Assembly (NCBI GenBank): GCA_947304695.1
Contig: CAMZBS010000044.1
Coordinates: forward strand, 1-16,796
DNA: 16,796 nucleotides
DNA from: an uncultured Prevotella sp.
GTDB lineage: Bacteria > Bacteroidota > Bacteroidia > Bacteroidales > Bacteroidaceae
Reading direction: 5' to 3'
Program-made: the position numbers and the translations under genes
Notes under the pieces: model-generated
What the model saw: the letters and a program-made list of their open reading frames with translations, nothing else
What the model was told of the DNA's origin: nothing
The model's database searches: none
Shown here: positions 8,151 through 16,617 of the stretch, in pieces
Position numbering within the stretch: position 1 is the first letter of the stretch
Layout of the letters: each line of letters starts with the position of its first letter

Positions 8151-10937
8151 ATGAAAAAAAAACACTACATTAGCCTCCTTATTGCGCTGCTGCTCTGGCT
8201 GAACATTCCACCCGTGTTTGCACAAGGTGGAGTCCACAGCATCAGCATCAGCATCACAGACAAGACCACCCGCGAAGCTATTGTCATGGCAACCATTCAG
8301 CTACAACCTGCTGGTGCTATGGCAGTGAGCAATGCCGACGGCAAGGCCGTCATCAAGAACGTGCCCGACGGTGAATACACACTTCTTGTCAGCTATGTGG
8401 GATTCGAACCCATACAGACCAAGCTGAAGGTAAGTAAAGACCTGCAACTGACCTTTGCCATGCAGCCCTCGTCGCTGGCACTGAAAGAGGTGCGGGTCGT
8501 GGCACGCCAGAAAGAGAGCGGTGCCTCGACCAGCAACTATATAGGTCGTCAGGCCATTGACCACCTGCAGGCCACGTCGCTGGCCGACGTGATGCAGCTC
8601 CTTCCCGGAATGCTCATGGGCAACCACGACCTGACACAAGCCGCCAACCTGCAACTGCGCACCCTGGTAAACAACAACACCTCAGCATTGGGTTCAAGTG
8701 TCGTTGTCGACGGCATGCCCCTCTCAAACAACGGAGCATTGAGTGCAGGTAGTTTCTCAGCCACCACCTTCGCTGGTACCGACCTTCGCCAGATTCCTGC
8801 CGACGACATTGACAATGTGGAGGTGATTCGCGGCATTCCGTCGGCCGAATATGGCGACCTGACATCAGGACTGGTCGTCGTTCATTCAAAGGTTGGCGTC
8901 ACCCCCTATCAGTTCAAGGCCAAGGTGAATCCCGGTTTGCAGAACGTGTCGTTAGGAAAAGGCTTTAATCTGGGCAAAGCCGGTGTGTTCAACGTAAGTG
9001 CCGACTACGCTAAGGCATGGGGCGACCCCCGTATGAAGACACGCTCTTTCGACCGTTACAGCGTGAACCTGGGCTACGGCTACGACATCAGTCGCCGCTG
9101 GCACACCGACACCAAGGTGCGCTTCATGCAGTCAAAGGACTGGAGCGGCCAAGACCCCGATGCCCAGCAAGACGGTACTGAGAGCAAGAACAAGACAACC
9201 CTCATCGGTCTGACCCACAACGGTCGCATCCAGTTAGACAAGCCGCTGGCACGCTCCCTGAAATACACCATCGGCCTGAACCTAACCCAGACCGACAACC
9301 GCAACACCTCGTTTGTGGGCAACACCAGCGGGCGCACCGACATCGTCACTGCCATGCAGACGGGCTACAACAATGTGGCTTACATCAACGGCTCCTACCT
9401 GGCCACTGGCATCACTGAAAGCCGTCCTGGCAATGTTTTTGCCAAGATTACCGACGACTTCTTCCTGCGCTATGGCAAGACCATCCAGCACTTCAAGGTT
9501 GGTGCCGACTATCACTACGACTGGAACAATGCCGACGGTTACTACAACGCCGACGAGAGTCATCCCTACCACCCGAACGACGGCACCCGCCCCCGTCCCT
9601 TCCACGACATTCCCGGACTGCATCAGATAGCAGCCTTTGCCGAAGACCAGTTCACCTATAATATAAATAAGGTGAACCGCCTGCGCATCGGAGCCGGTCT
9701 GCGCCTGACAGCCATGCAGCCCTTTGCCGATGTGGCCACCACGGCCCTGTCGCCCCGAGTGAACGTAGCTTTCTCGGTGACCAAATGGCTCGACGTGCGG
9801 GCTGGCATCGGCATGAACGCCAAGACCCCCACATTGGGCTACCTCTATCCCGACAAGAAATACGACGACCACGTGACGGCTGCCTATCTCTCGCAGACGG
9901 CACCTGAATCCAACATCGTGAACTATCACACCCATGTCTATGAGGTGGAATATTCCAAAGACCTGAAGAACGCCACGACCACCAAGGTTGAAGTGGGCCT
10001 GGACTTCAAGCTGCCCGGCAATCGCACCATCAGCCTGCTGGCCTACCGGGACAAGACCCCCAACGGCTTCGGCAGCGTGACCGAATACCTGACCTACACC
10101 ACCGACGTGTACTATTCGCAACTGGACAAGGACAACCTGAGCGGACTCATCTTCACACCCGGCCAGCCTACCGCCGTCAACCCCAGCAGTCCCATTCGTC
10201 AGGACACATACTTCATCACCACGGGCCGCATTGGCAATACCAACACCACTGTGAACAAGGGCATTGAGTTCGACATCGACTTAGGTGAGGTGAAGCCGCT
10301 TCGCACCAACTTCTACCTCAGCGGAGCATGGAGCGAGACCAAGACCTGGAGCACCGACATGGACTCACGCACTCCCAGCAACGTGCCTACCAGCTATGCC
10401 AAAGGTCTGAACCTGACCCCCTTCAAGGTTGTCTATCCCACAGGCGGCGACTTCAGCCGCTACCGCCGCTTTGTCACCACGCTGCGTGCCGTGACCCATA
10501 TCCCACAGCTGCACATGGTCGCCTCGTTCACCGCACAGGTCATCTGGCACAACTCCACCTGGAGCTACACCGCCGACAAAGACCCCATCGGCTGGATAGA
10601 CCGCGACGTGGTCTACCATGAGATTACCCCCGACATGCTCAACGGCTATCTGGGCATGGATGCCATGTACTATGCCACAGCCCCCTCCGACCAGGAGTCG
10701 ATGTCTATCAGCAAGATGGCTCGCGTCACCAACGACAACGACCCCACCAAGAGTCCTGTGACCTGGAACACGTCAGTCCGCCTGACCAAGGAACTGGGAC
10801 GCATGGGCGGCTTGTCTCTCTATGTGAACAATGCGCTCTTCTATGAGCCGTTCCTTACAGGCAACAAGACCTCTACACTGACACAACGCAACACCGGCAC
10901 CTTCTCTTTCGGAGCCGAACTTTACCTGAACCTATGA
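8151..10937 (+). CDS. TonB-dependent outer-membrane receptor with CarboxypepD_reg-like domain
   Basis: A 928-residue outer-membrane receptor that would import a ligand using TonB-ExbBD energy. In order: signal peptide 1-24 (cleavage FA-Q); CarboxypepD_reg-like beta-sandwich about 29-107 (SYVGFEPIQT is its typical end); a TonB-box-like LKEVRVVA at 111-118; plug about 128-250 with the signature VEVIRGIPSAEYGDLTSG (223-240); then a 22-strand-type barrel to the C-terminus (SFGAELYLNL). A loop at 455-491 is rich in His and aromatic residues (H455, H471, H474, H485, H491). No SusD-like gene is adjacent, so it is not a classic SusC of a glycan locus. Its stop overlaps the start of the DUF4876 lipoprotein by ATGA, so the two products are probably made and used together. 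The ligand is unknown. Confidence 0.92.
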   Translation: MKKKHYISLLIALLLWLNIPPVFAQGGVHSISISITDKTTREAIVMATIQLQPAGAMAVSNADGKAVIKNVPDGEYTLLVSYVGFEPIQTKLKVSKDLQLTFAMQPSSLALKEVRVVARQKESGASTSNYIGRQAIDHLQATSLADVMQLLPGMLMGNHDLTQAANLQLRTLVNNNTSALGSSVVVDGMPLSNNGALSAGSFSATTFAGTDLRQIPADDIDNVEVIRGIPSAEYGDLTSGLVVVHSKVGVTPYQFKAKVNPGLQNVSLGKGFNLGKAGVFNVSADYAKAWGDPRMKTRSFDRYSVNLGYGYDISRRWHTDTKVRFMQSKDWSGQDPDAQQDGTESKNKTTLIGLTHNGRIQLDKPLARSLKYTIGLNLTQTDNRNTSFVGNTSGRTDIVTAMQTGYNNVAYINGSYLATGITESRPGNVFAKITDDFFLRYGKTIQHFKVGADYHYDWNNADGYYNADESHPYHPNDGTRPRPFHDIPGLHQIAAFAEDQFTYNINKVNRLRIGAGLRLTAMQPFADVATTALSPRVNVAFSVTKWLDVRAGIGMNAKTPTLGYLYPDKKYDDHVTAAYLSQTAPESNIVNYHTHVYEVEYSKDLKNATTTKVEVGLDFKLPGNRTISLLAYRDKTPNGFGSVTEYLTYTTDVYYSQLDKDNLSGLIFTPGQPTAVNPSSPIRQDTYFITTGRIGNTNTTVNKGIEFDIDLGEVKPLRTNFYLSGAWSETKTWSTDMDSRTPSNVPTSYAKGLNLTPFKVVYPTGGDFSRYRRFVTTLRAVTHIPQLHMVASFTAQVIWHNSTWSYTADKDPIGWIDRDVVYHEITPDMLNGYLGMDAMYYATAPSDQESMSISKMARVTNDNDPTKSPVTWNTSVRLTKELGRMGGLSLYVNNALFYEPFLTGNKTSTLTQRNTGTFSFGAELYLNL

Positions 10938-12199
10938 GCGCAATGAGAAAGACAGCATTCCTATTGACAGCACTTCTGGCACTGGCATCCTGTGCCGACT
11001 TCGATGACGCCACAACCCCCATCGGCAGCCCTGTTACCATTACCCTGCAGCGGCCCGACAAGTTCGTTGACGCCAGCAGCATGGCCGGAAGGAGCGTCAC
11101 CCTGAAGACCGAAGGCCAGACCATCACGGTTCTCACCGATGCCATGGGCAAGGCCACCTTCAGCCAGCTCACGCCCAACATCTACAACATCTCCGCAGCC
11201 TGGGAGCTCAGCCACGACGATTTCGTAGCTATGACAGGCGGTGCGGTCACCACCCTCGACGATGTCCACAAGATAACCGTTTCGGGAAGCCTTGCCAACC
11301 AGAAGATTACCGAGGGGCAGGACATCGTCCTCCCAATGCTGGCCTCCGAGAATCAGGACATCATCATCGGCAAGATCTATTATGCCACCTCAAAGGACAA
11401 CAACAACCGCAACTATGATGCCGGAACCTATCTGGAGCTTTACAACCAGGCCAACGACACGGTTGACGTGGCTGGCCTCTACATTGGTCTGACCGAATCG
11501 GAGAGCACACAGCCCTATACGCTTGAAAACCTGCACGAGCAGCATGCCGACTCGGTGATACTGTTGAAGCAGCTGTTCCGCATTCCTGCCAACACAGCAT
11601 TCAGGGTGGCTCCTGGTGGGACCGTGGTGATTGCCAACAGTGCCATCGACCACACCCAGAACAACACCTCGATGGAGTCAGACCTGAGCGGTGCCGACTT
11701 CGAGGCCAAGGACGCCAGCGGCAAGAAGTTTACCAACAACCCCGATGTTCCTGCCCTGCAGCAGTTGTTCTCCATCTATAAGAACATTTCGTGGATGAAC
11801 ATTGTGACCAACGGCCTGTGCGGCGTTGTGATCATCAAGACCGACGAGGACATCAACACGTGGAAGAAGACCTACAGCTATCCCAACACCGACACCAAGG
11901 GCTTCGAGTTCCTGCTGTGCCCCAAGCGTGTCATCCTCGACGGTGTGGAGTGCCTGCCCAACAAGTCGGGCACAGGCCCCGACGTGAGTGCCAAGCGCCT
12001 TTTCCCCGACATTGATGCCAGCTACATCAACATCACTGCCGCCAGCGGACGCTCTGGCGAGGTGGTTTACCGTAAGACCTCGGAGCGCACGGGCACCGAC
12101 GGCCACCGCTTGCTCATCGACACCAACAACTCCGGCAACGACTTCCAGGTATCGACCACCATCAAGCCGCGCCAATACGATGAGATAAGTGACAAGTGA
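10934..12199 (+). CDS. DUF4876-like lipoprotein, candidate partner of the TonB-dependent receptor
   Basis: A 421-residue predicted lipoprotein. The N-terminus has a hydrophobic signal ending in the lipobox LASC, with lipidated C20. Residues +3 to +6 after it are D-F-D-D, an acidic stretch resembling the Bacteroidota signal for export to the cell surface. Residues about 31-90 look like a small beta-sandwich of carboxypeptidase-regulatory or SpaA type. Residues about 145-260 contain a segment (TYLELYNQANDTVDVAGLYI) resembling a lamin-tail-like beta domain. The ATG at 10934 overlaps the receptor stop (ATGA); a second Met at 10943 gives a more usual MRKT start and cannot be excluded. DUF4876 assignment is from memory of family architecture. 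Coupling to the receptor suggests it binds or presents the ligand, in place of a SusD. Function is otherwise unknown. Confidence 0.78.
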   Translation: MSAMRKTAFLLTALLALASCADFDDATTPIGSPVTITLQRPDKFVDASSMAGRSVTLKTEGQTITVLTDAMGKATFSQLTPNIYNISAAWELSHDDFVAMTGGAVTTLDDVHKITVSGSLANQKITEGQDIVLPMLASENQDIIIGKIYYATSKDNNNRNYDAGTYLELYNQANDTVDVAGLYIGLTESESTQPYTLENLHEQHADSVILLKQLFRIPANTAFRVAPGGTVVIANSAIDHTQNNTSMESDLSGADFEAKDASGKKFTNNPDVPALQQLFSIYKNISWMNIVTNGLCGVVIIKTDEDINTWKKTYSYPNTDTKGFEFLLCPKRVILDGVECLPNKSGTGPDVSAKRLFPDIDASYINITAASGRSGEVVYRKTSERTGTDGHRLLIDTNNSGNDFQVSTTIKPRQYDEISDK

Positions 12200-12226
12200 A
12201 TAATGAATTACGAAAAGTGAATAGAG

Positions 12227-13753
12227 ATGCGAAGGACTATTATATTGTTTTCATTTCTTAGTTTCATCCTGGCAGCGGCAGTAGCCCAGGAGGGCGAGTA
12301 CCGCTATGCCGACGCCACCCAGCTGTGGCGCACCACCGACAATGCAGCCGGACTGTGGTACGACTCTACCAGCAACCGAGGCTTTGCCCAGTTCGACCTC
12401 ATCCACCGCGACGGCGACTACCGCCGTGTGCAGGAGGAGAGCCAGCAGAACCAGCTGAACTTCCTGACCGAACGCTATCAGCGCATAGGCCATTTCCTGA
12501 CGGGCTATGGCCGCATGCTGTTCGACATGGACCGTGTGAAGAACCGCGCCTGGTGCGACGTGATGCGCCCCTACAACAGCGACCCCTTCATCCCTGCCAG
12601 CAGCATTGCCGGTAAGTACGACACGCAGGCCTTCGACCTCACCGCCGCCATTGGCACACGCCCCCTATGGGGTGTTACGGCTGGTCTGCGCCTCGACTAC
12701 AAGGTGGCCGATCTGAGCCGACTGCGCGACCCCCGCACCCGCTCCGAGCTGCTCGACTATCAGCTCACCCCGTCGCTGACCTACACCTCGGGCAGCCACA
12801 CCTTCGGCCTCGACGGCAACTATCACCGCCGTAAGGAGAAGATTCCCAACATCCAGACCGTGCAGAACGACCCCAACATTGTCTACTACCTGCTTCTGGG
12901 CATGGAGGCCGCTACGGGCAGCACTGGAGGCTACAAGGGCTTTGGCCGTGAGTGGGTGGACCACCGCTTCGGCGCCAACCTCACCTACAACTACCGCCAC
13001 GATGCCCTCAACAGCCTCAACAGCATTGGCATTGAGCGTGGGTCTGAAGACGTGCTTGAAGACGAGAAGCACGAGCCCGGCCATTTCACCGACTACAAAT
13101 ACCGTTTCAGCAGCAAGAACCGCATACAGTCTGCCAGCATCCTGCACCAGCTCGACCTGACCATCGGCTACGAACAAGCCTACGCCGACGAGTACAAGCA
13201 GCAGCGCATGCAGACCAAGGATGCCGAGACCGGCCTTACGTCCTACCATTACGAGACGCTCATTGAATACCGCAAGCGCTACCAGGTGAAACTGCTCGAA
13301 GGCTCGTTCCACTACCGCGCCCACTTCACCGACCAGCAGAAGACAACTGCCTATGCCGGTGCCCGTTTTTCGCTGAACACGGCTGAGAACCGCCGTCTGA
13401 TGCCCCAGTCGTCGCTGAAGTACGGTCACTTCAATATCACCGCCGAGGGTGGCAAGTCGCTGCTGGGCAGCCGCCTGTGGATTGATGCCGCCCTGAACTA
13501 CCACTTTGCCCAGAACACCGAGCTGTCTCTGGCCGATGACACCACCCCCTACGCCCAGCAGGTGCTGCTGCCCGACATGGACTACTACCGGGCCAACTAC
13601 CTGCAAGGACATCTTGAAGTGAAATATCTTTTCCCCCTGACCATCAAGCAGGTGAAGTCCAACTGGTATGTGAAAGCCTACGGCGACTACCTTCGCACCC
13701 ACAACCATCTTGACCGCAAGACGGTGGGCGTGACCCTGGGCATTTTCAATTGA
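12227..13753 (+). CDS. outer-membrane beta-barrel protein, DUF6850-like
   Basis: A 508-residue exported protein with signal peptide about 1-20 (cleavage AVA-Q). The mature protein is made of alternating polar and aromatic strands typical of an outer-membrane barrel, for example VTAGLRLDYKVADLS, RFGANLTYNYRHDAL, FHYRAHFTD and WYVKAYGDYLR. It has no plug or TonB-box segment, and the C-terminus is VGVTLGIFN. I place it in the DUF6850 type by its architecture and by its position after a DUF4876 protein; no function is known to me. The gene starts 27 bases after the DUF4876 stop, in a short AT-rich gap, and precedes the HMA gene by 31 bases. It could be a second pore or a scaffold for the lipoprotein and receptor. 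Confidence 0.72.
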   Translation: MRRTIILFSFLSFILAAAVAQEGEYRYADATQLWRTTDNAAGLWYDSTSNRGFAQFDLIHRDGDYRRVQEESQQNQLNFLTERYQRIGHFLTGYGRMLFDMDRVKNRAWCDVMRPYNSDPFIPASSIAGKYDTQAFDLTAAIGTRPLWGVTAGLRLDYKVADLSRLRDPRTRSELLDYQLTPSLTYTSGSHTFGLDGNYHRRKEKIPNIQTVQNDPNIVYYLLLGMEAATGSTGGYKGFGREWVDHRFGANLTYNYRHDALNSLNSIGIERGSEDVLEDEKHEPGHFTDYKYRFSSKNRIQSASILHQLDLTIGYEQAYADEYKQQRMQTKDAETGLTSYHYETLIEYRKRYQVKLLEGSFHYRAHFTDQQKTTAYAGARFSLNTAENRRLMPQSSLKYGHFNITAEGGKSLLGSRLWIDAALNYHFAQNTELSLADDTTPYAQQVLLPDMDYYRANYLQGHLEVKYLFPLTIKQVKSNWYVKAYGDYLRTHNHLDRKTVGVTLGIFN

Positions 13754-13784
13754 AGCAACAAGTGATATTTAAAACAAACGAGAT

Positions 13785-14489
13785 ATGAAACGACAAATGA
13801 TTCTTTCCCTCCTGCTCCTGGGCTGCACGGCAGCCATGGCCAGCGACTCCATTACCGTGCGCATCAAGGGCATGAAGTGCGACGAGTGTGCCCATAAGGT
13901 GATGGTGGCCGTCCGACAGGAGAAAGGCATTGAGAGCGTAAGGAGCAATCTGGAGCGCCGCACCACCACCATTGTGTTCGACCCAGCCCTGACCAGTGCC
14001 GACTCCATCCAGTCGCGCCTCAAGGCCACGGGCCGCTTTGCACCCTCGCCCTACGACCCCTCCGATGTCATCCGACGGGGCTTCGGCCAGCGCATGGACG
14101 ACATGCTCACCGAGGCCGACGCCCAGGCCATCATGGACCGGGTGAGCCAGATTGAAGGCGTTGACAGCATGGGGCCCCACCTTGACAAGCACTATATGTT
14201 CATTCGCTACGATGCCAACAAGACCTGCAAGGATGTCATCCGCCAGGCCATCATCTCCCTGGGCTTCACCCCTGTGAACTACTACAGTGGAGCCAAGGTG
14301 TCCTACGCCTTCTTCAACGTGCCCGAAGCAGCGGTCACCCAGGACACCCTCGACGAGGCACTGGCCCTCGACGGTGTGGAAGACGTGAACATGAACCGGC
14401 AGAAGAAGACCCTGGCCGTGACCTTCTTCAACGACGAGACCACAGCCGACAAGCTTCAGAAGGAAATACTCGAAATCTTAAACAAATAA
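13785..14489 (+). CDS. exported heavy-metal-associated (HMA) domain protein with three HMA-like repeats
   Basis: A 234-residue exported protein. The N-terminus can be read as a signal peptide cut after AMA (residue 19) or as a lipoprotein signal with LLGC and lipidated C14. The first HMA domain (about 22-88) has the metal motif GMKCDECAHKV with C32 and C35, as in copper or mercury chaperones such as CopZ and MerP. The next two segments (about 107-167 and 170-234) keep the HMA secondary-structure rhythm, including the turns IEGVDSM and LDGVEDVN, but have no CxxC; the second has only C148. The protein could bind Cu(I) or another soft or borderline metal in the periplasm, or the cysteine-less repeats may serve as protein-protein modules. 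It follows the DUF6850-type barrel by 31 bases. Metal specificity cannot be deduced. Confidence 0.85.
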   Translation: MKRQMILSLLLLGCTAAMASDSITVRIKGMKCDECAHKVMVAVRQEKGIESVRSNLERRTTTIVFDPALTSADSIQSRLKATGRFAPSPYDPSDVIRRGFGQRMDDMLTEADAQAIMDRVSQIEGVDSMGPHLDKHYMFIRYDANKTCKDVIRQAIISLGFTPVNYYSGAKVSYAFFNVPEAAVTQDTLDEALALDGVEDVNMNRQKKTLAVTFFNDETTADKLQKEILEILNK

Positions 14490-14532
14490 AACTCCCAACA
14501 TAAACAAACAACAAAAACCTAAACGAAAGGAA

Positions 14533-16557
14533 ATGAACAAACGTACAACCCTCGCTGCCCTCCTTGCGGCAGCCACGCTGGGTGTCAGTGCCCAGAAGCC
14601 CATGACCGCCCCCAAGGGCGGCAAGGCCATCAGCGACGAACTCGTCGGCATCTTCTTCGAGGACATCAACAACTCTGCCGACGGCGGCCTCTATGCCGAG
14701 CTCCTGCAGAACGGCTCGTTCGAGTTCAACCCCTCCGAGCGCGACGGCTGGGGCCCCGGCACCGCCTGGAAGAGCATACGCCCAGGCCACTCGCTGGGCT
14801 ATGCCGAAGCCCGCATGAGCGAAAGCATCCACCCCAACAACCCCACCTACATGCGCCTGCATGTGGAGCGCACCAGAGAGTTCTATGACTACAAGGGCTG
14901 GCGCGGCTTCGGCCTCGAAAACGATGGCTTCGACGGCATCTCGGTGAAGGCCGGTGCCAACTACGACTTCTCCGCCTTCATGCGCAACATCAAGGGCGAT
15001 GCCAAGCAGGTGCGCGTGGCTCTCGTCGAGCCGCAGGGCTGGGGCAAAGACCCCAAGCTGCTGGCCGAGGCCATCATCAGTGCCGGAGCCGGTGTGTGGC
15101 AGAAGTACGAGGCCACCCTCACCCCCAATGCCGACTGCAAGAAGGCAGCCCTGCAGCTGCTCGTCCTGACCACGGGCGACATCGACCTCGACGTTGTCTC
15201 GCTCATGCCACAGGACACCTATAAGGGTCACGGCCTGCGCAAAGACCTGGCCCAGGCCCTTGCCGACCTCCAGCCCAAGTTCATGCGCTTCCCCGGCGGC
15301 TGCGTAGTCCACGGTGGCGGCGACGGCTTCTGGGACACCTACCGCTGGAAGACCACCATCGGCCCCAAGGAGACACGCCGCCCGCTGAAGAACACCTGGG
15401 GCTACCACCAGTCCATGTCGCTGGGCTACTTCGAGTATTTCCAGTTCTGCGAAGACCTCGGCATGCAGCCCGTGCCCATCCTGCCCTGCGGCGTGAGCTG
15501 CCAAGGCACCAACGGCGGCTGGAACATGTGGCCCACGCAGGCACAGGACGTGGTGCGCATGGACGAGATGGACGAGTGGGTACAGGATGCCCTCGACCTC
15601 ATTGAGTGGGCCAACGGCGACGTCACCACCAAGTGGGGACGCGTGCGTGCCGAGGCTGGTCACCCCGCACCCTTCAACCTGAAATACTTAGGCATCGGCA
15701 ACGAGGAGAAGATCTCGCCTGAGTTCTGCGAGCGTTTCAAGTATATGTACGAGAAGATCATGGCGGCACATCCTGAAATCGTCATCGTAGGTACGGCAGG
15801 CCCCGGCTCACATCCCGGCAACCCCGACTTTGAGGAAGGCTGGAAGCTGGCCGGCGAACTGGGCATGCCCATCCTGGACGAGCACTACTACGAGCCGCGT
15901 GACTACTTCATGAGCAGCCGCCAATACGACAGCTATCCGCGCGACCGTAAGACAAAGGTCTATCTCGGAGAGTATGCCGCCAAGGACAAGAAGCTCATCG
16001 ACGCACTGGCCGAGGGTCTTTACCTGCTCCATGTCGAGCGCAACGGCGACGTGGTATGCATGACCAGCTACGCACCGCTCTTTGCCAAGAAGACCAACAC
16101 CAACTGGAACCCCGACCTCATCTACTTCGACAACGAACGCCCCTACCTCACCTGCAGCTACTACGTGCAGCAGCTCTTCGGGCAGAGTGCCGGACAGTAC
16201 TACGGTGATTGCGTGACCATCGAGAACCCCGACTGTGCCACACGCTGGCAGGGGCTGCCCGAAGGTCAGAATGGCGGTAACCTACAGGATCAGTCGGTAG
16301 TGCTCAACACCAAGACGCGCCGTCTCTACGTCAAGCTCTGCAACGCAGGCGAAGAGGCCAAGAAAGTGAACGTCAACCTCAGCCGCTTCGGCATCAAGAA
16401 GACGGCCACGAAGACCGTCATCACCGGAAAGCCCGACGATGAGAACAACTACGAGGCACAGCCCATCCAGCCACAGACGGAGACCATCAAGGCCCAGAAG
16501 AAGTTTACACTTGACCTGGCCCCCTACTCCTTCGTCATGCTGGAGTATCAGTTATAA
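14533..16557 (+). CDS. secreted GH51 alpha-L-arabinofuranosidase
   Basis: A 674-residue retaining glycosidase that removes terminal alpha-L-arabinofuranosyl residues from arabinoxylan, arabinan or related plant polymers. The signal peptide is 1-20 (GVSA-Q), so it is periplasmic or surface located. Residues about 60-215 form a carbohydrate-binding-like beta-sandwich (NGSFEFN start, LDVVSLMP end). The TIM barrel follows, with the acid/base in GIGNEE (E391) and the nucleophile in YLGEYAA (E480); a His/Tyr-rich active-site strand DEHYYEPRDYF lies between them. The C-terminal beta domain closes the protein (APYSFVMLEYQL). The 43-base A-rich leader ends in AAAGGAAATG, which fixes the start. It may be transcribed with the HMA gene, but no SusC/SusD or regulator adjoins it, so it is not a visible polysaccharide-utilisation locus. 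A strong hairpin follows the stop. Confidence 0.93.
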   Translation: MNKRTTLAALLAAATLGVSAQKPMTAPKGGKAISDELVGIFFEDINNSADGGLYAELLQNGSFEFNPSERDGWGPGTAWKSIRPGHSLGYAEARMSESIHPNNPTYMRLHVERTREFYDYKGWRGFGLENDGFDGISVKAGANYDFSAFMRNIKGDAKQVRVALVEPQGWGKDPKLLAEAIISAGAGVWQKYEATLTPNADCKKAALQLLVLTTGDIDLDVVSLMPQDTYKGHGLRKDLAQALADLQPKFMRFPGGCVVHGGGDGFWDTYRWKTTIGPKETRRPLKNTWGYHQSMSLGYFEYFQFCEDLGMQPVPILPCGVSCQGTNGGWNMWPTQAQDVVRMDEMDEWVQDALDLIEWANGDVTTKWGRVRAEAGHPAPFNLKYLGIGNEEKISPEFCERFKYMYEKIMAAHPEIVIVGTAGPGSHPGNPDFEEGWKLAGELGMPILDEHYYEPRDYFMSSRQYDSYPRDRKTKVYLGEYAAKDKKLIDALAEGLYLLHVERNGDVVCMTSYAPLFAKKTNTNWNPDLIYFDNERPYLTCSYYVQQLFGQSAGQYYGDCVTIENPDCATRWQGLPEGQNGGNLQDQSVVLNTKTRRLYVKLCNAGEEAKKVNVNLSRFGIKKTATKTVITGKPDDENNYEAQPIQPQTETIKAQKKFTLDLAPYSFVMLEYQL

Positions 16558-16567
16558 GAATCTTCTA

Positions 16568-16617
16568 CATGTCGCTCGTGAGCATCAATCGATAGTTCAC
16601 GGGCGACATGCCTTTTT
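16568..16617 (+). terminator. Rho-independent terminator after the GH51 gene
   Basis: A 16-base-pair stem (16568-16583 pairing with 16595-16610) with two G-U wobbles and an 11-base loop is followed by CC and five T (16613-16617). It starts 10 bases after the GH51 stop. The T-tract overlaps the stop codon of the opposing STAS gene. Confidence 0.85.

Noticed and set aside
8154..8162. Run of nine A directly after the receptor ATG, a possible phase-variation tract
   Set aside because: Lys-Lys-Lys after the start is usual for signal peptides and the tract is short; nothing else suggests switching.
7681..9674. Identical 13-base TATAAATAAGGTG within the metzincin (7681) and receptor (9662) genes
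   Set aside because: Both encode an Ile-Asn-Lys-Val stretch with the same codons; no further similarity around them, so likely chance.
9282..10121. 279-codon minus-strand open frame antisense to the TonB receptor
   Set aside because: Same shadow pattern; the receptor barrel on the plus strand is continuous through it.
12194..12223. Direct repeat AAGTGAATA at 12194-12202 and 12215-12223
   Set aside because: Nine bases in a short AT-rich gap overlapping a stop codon; no element boundaries or symmetry to suggest a regulator site or mobile element.
12665..13708. 347-codon minus-strand open frame antisense to the DUF6850-type barrel
   Set aside because: Val/Gly/Ala-rich low-information translation with no recognisable motif; the plus strand has a signal peptide and barrel strands.
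14428..15663. 411-codon open frame on the minus strand, antisense to the GH51 gene
   Set aside because: It is a codon-bias shadow in GC-rich coding DNA: composition is dominated by Ala, Gly, Val, His and Leu with no domain, signal or start context, while the plus strand encodes a complete GH51 enzyme.
14490..16557. Polysaccharide-utilisation locus built on the TonB receptor and GH51
   Set aside because: There is no SusD homologue and no hybrid two-component or AraC regulator in the window, and the receptor is coupled to a DUF4876 protein.
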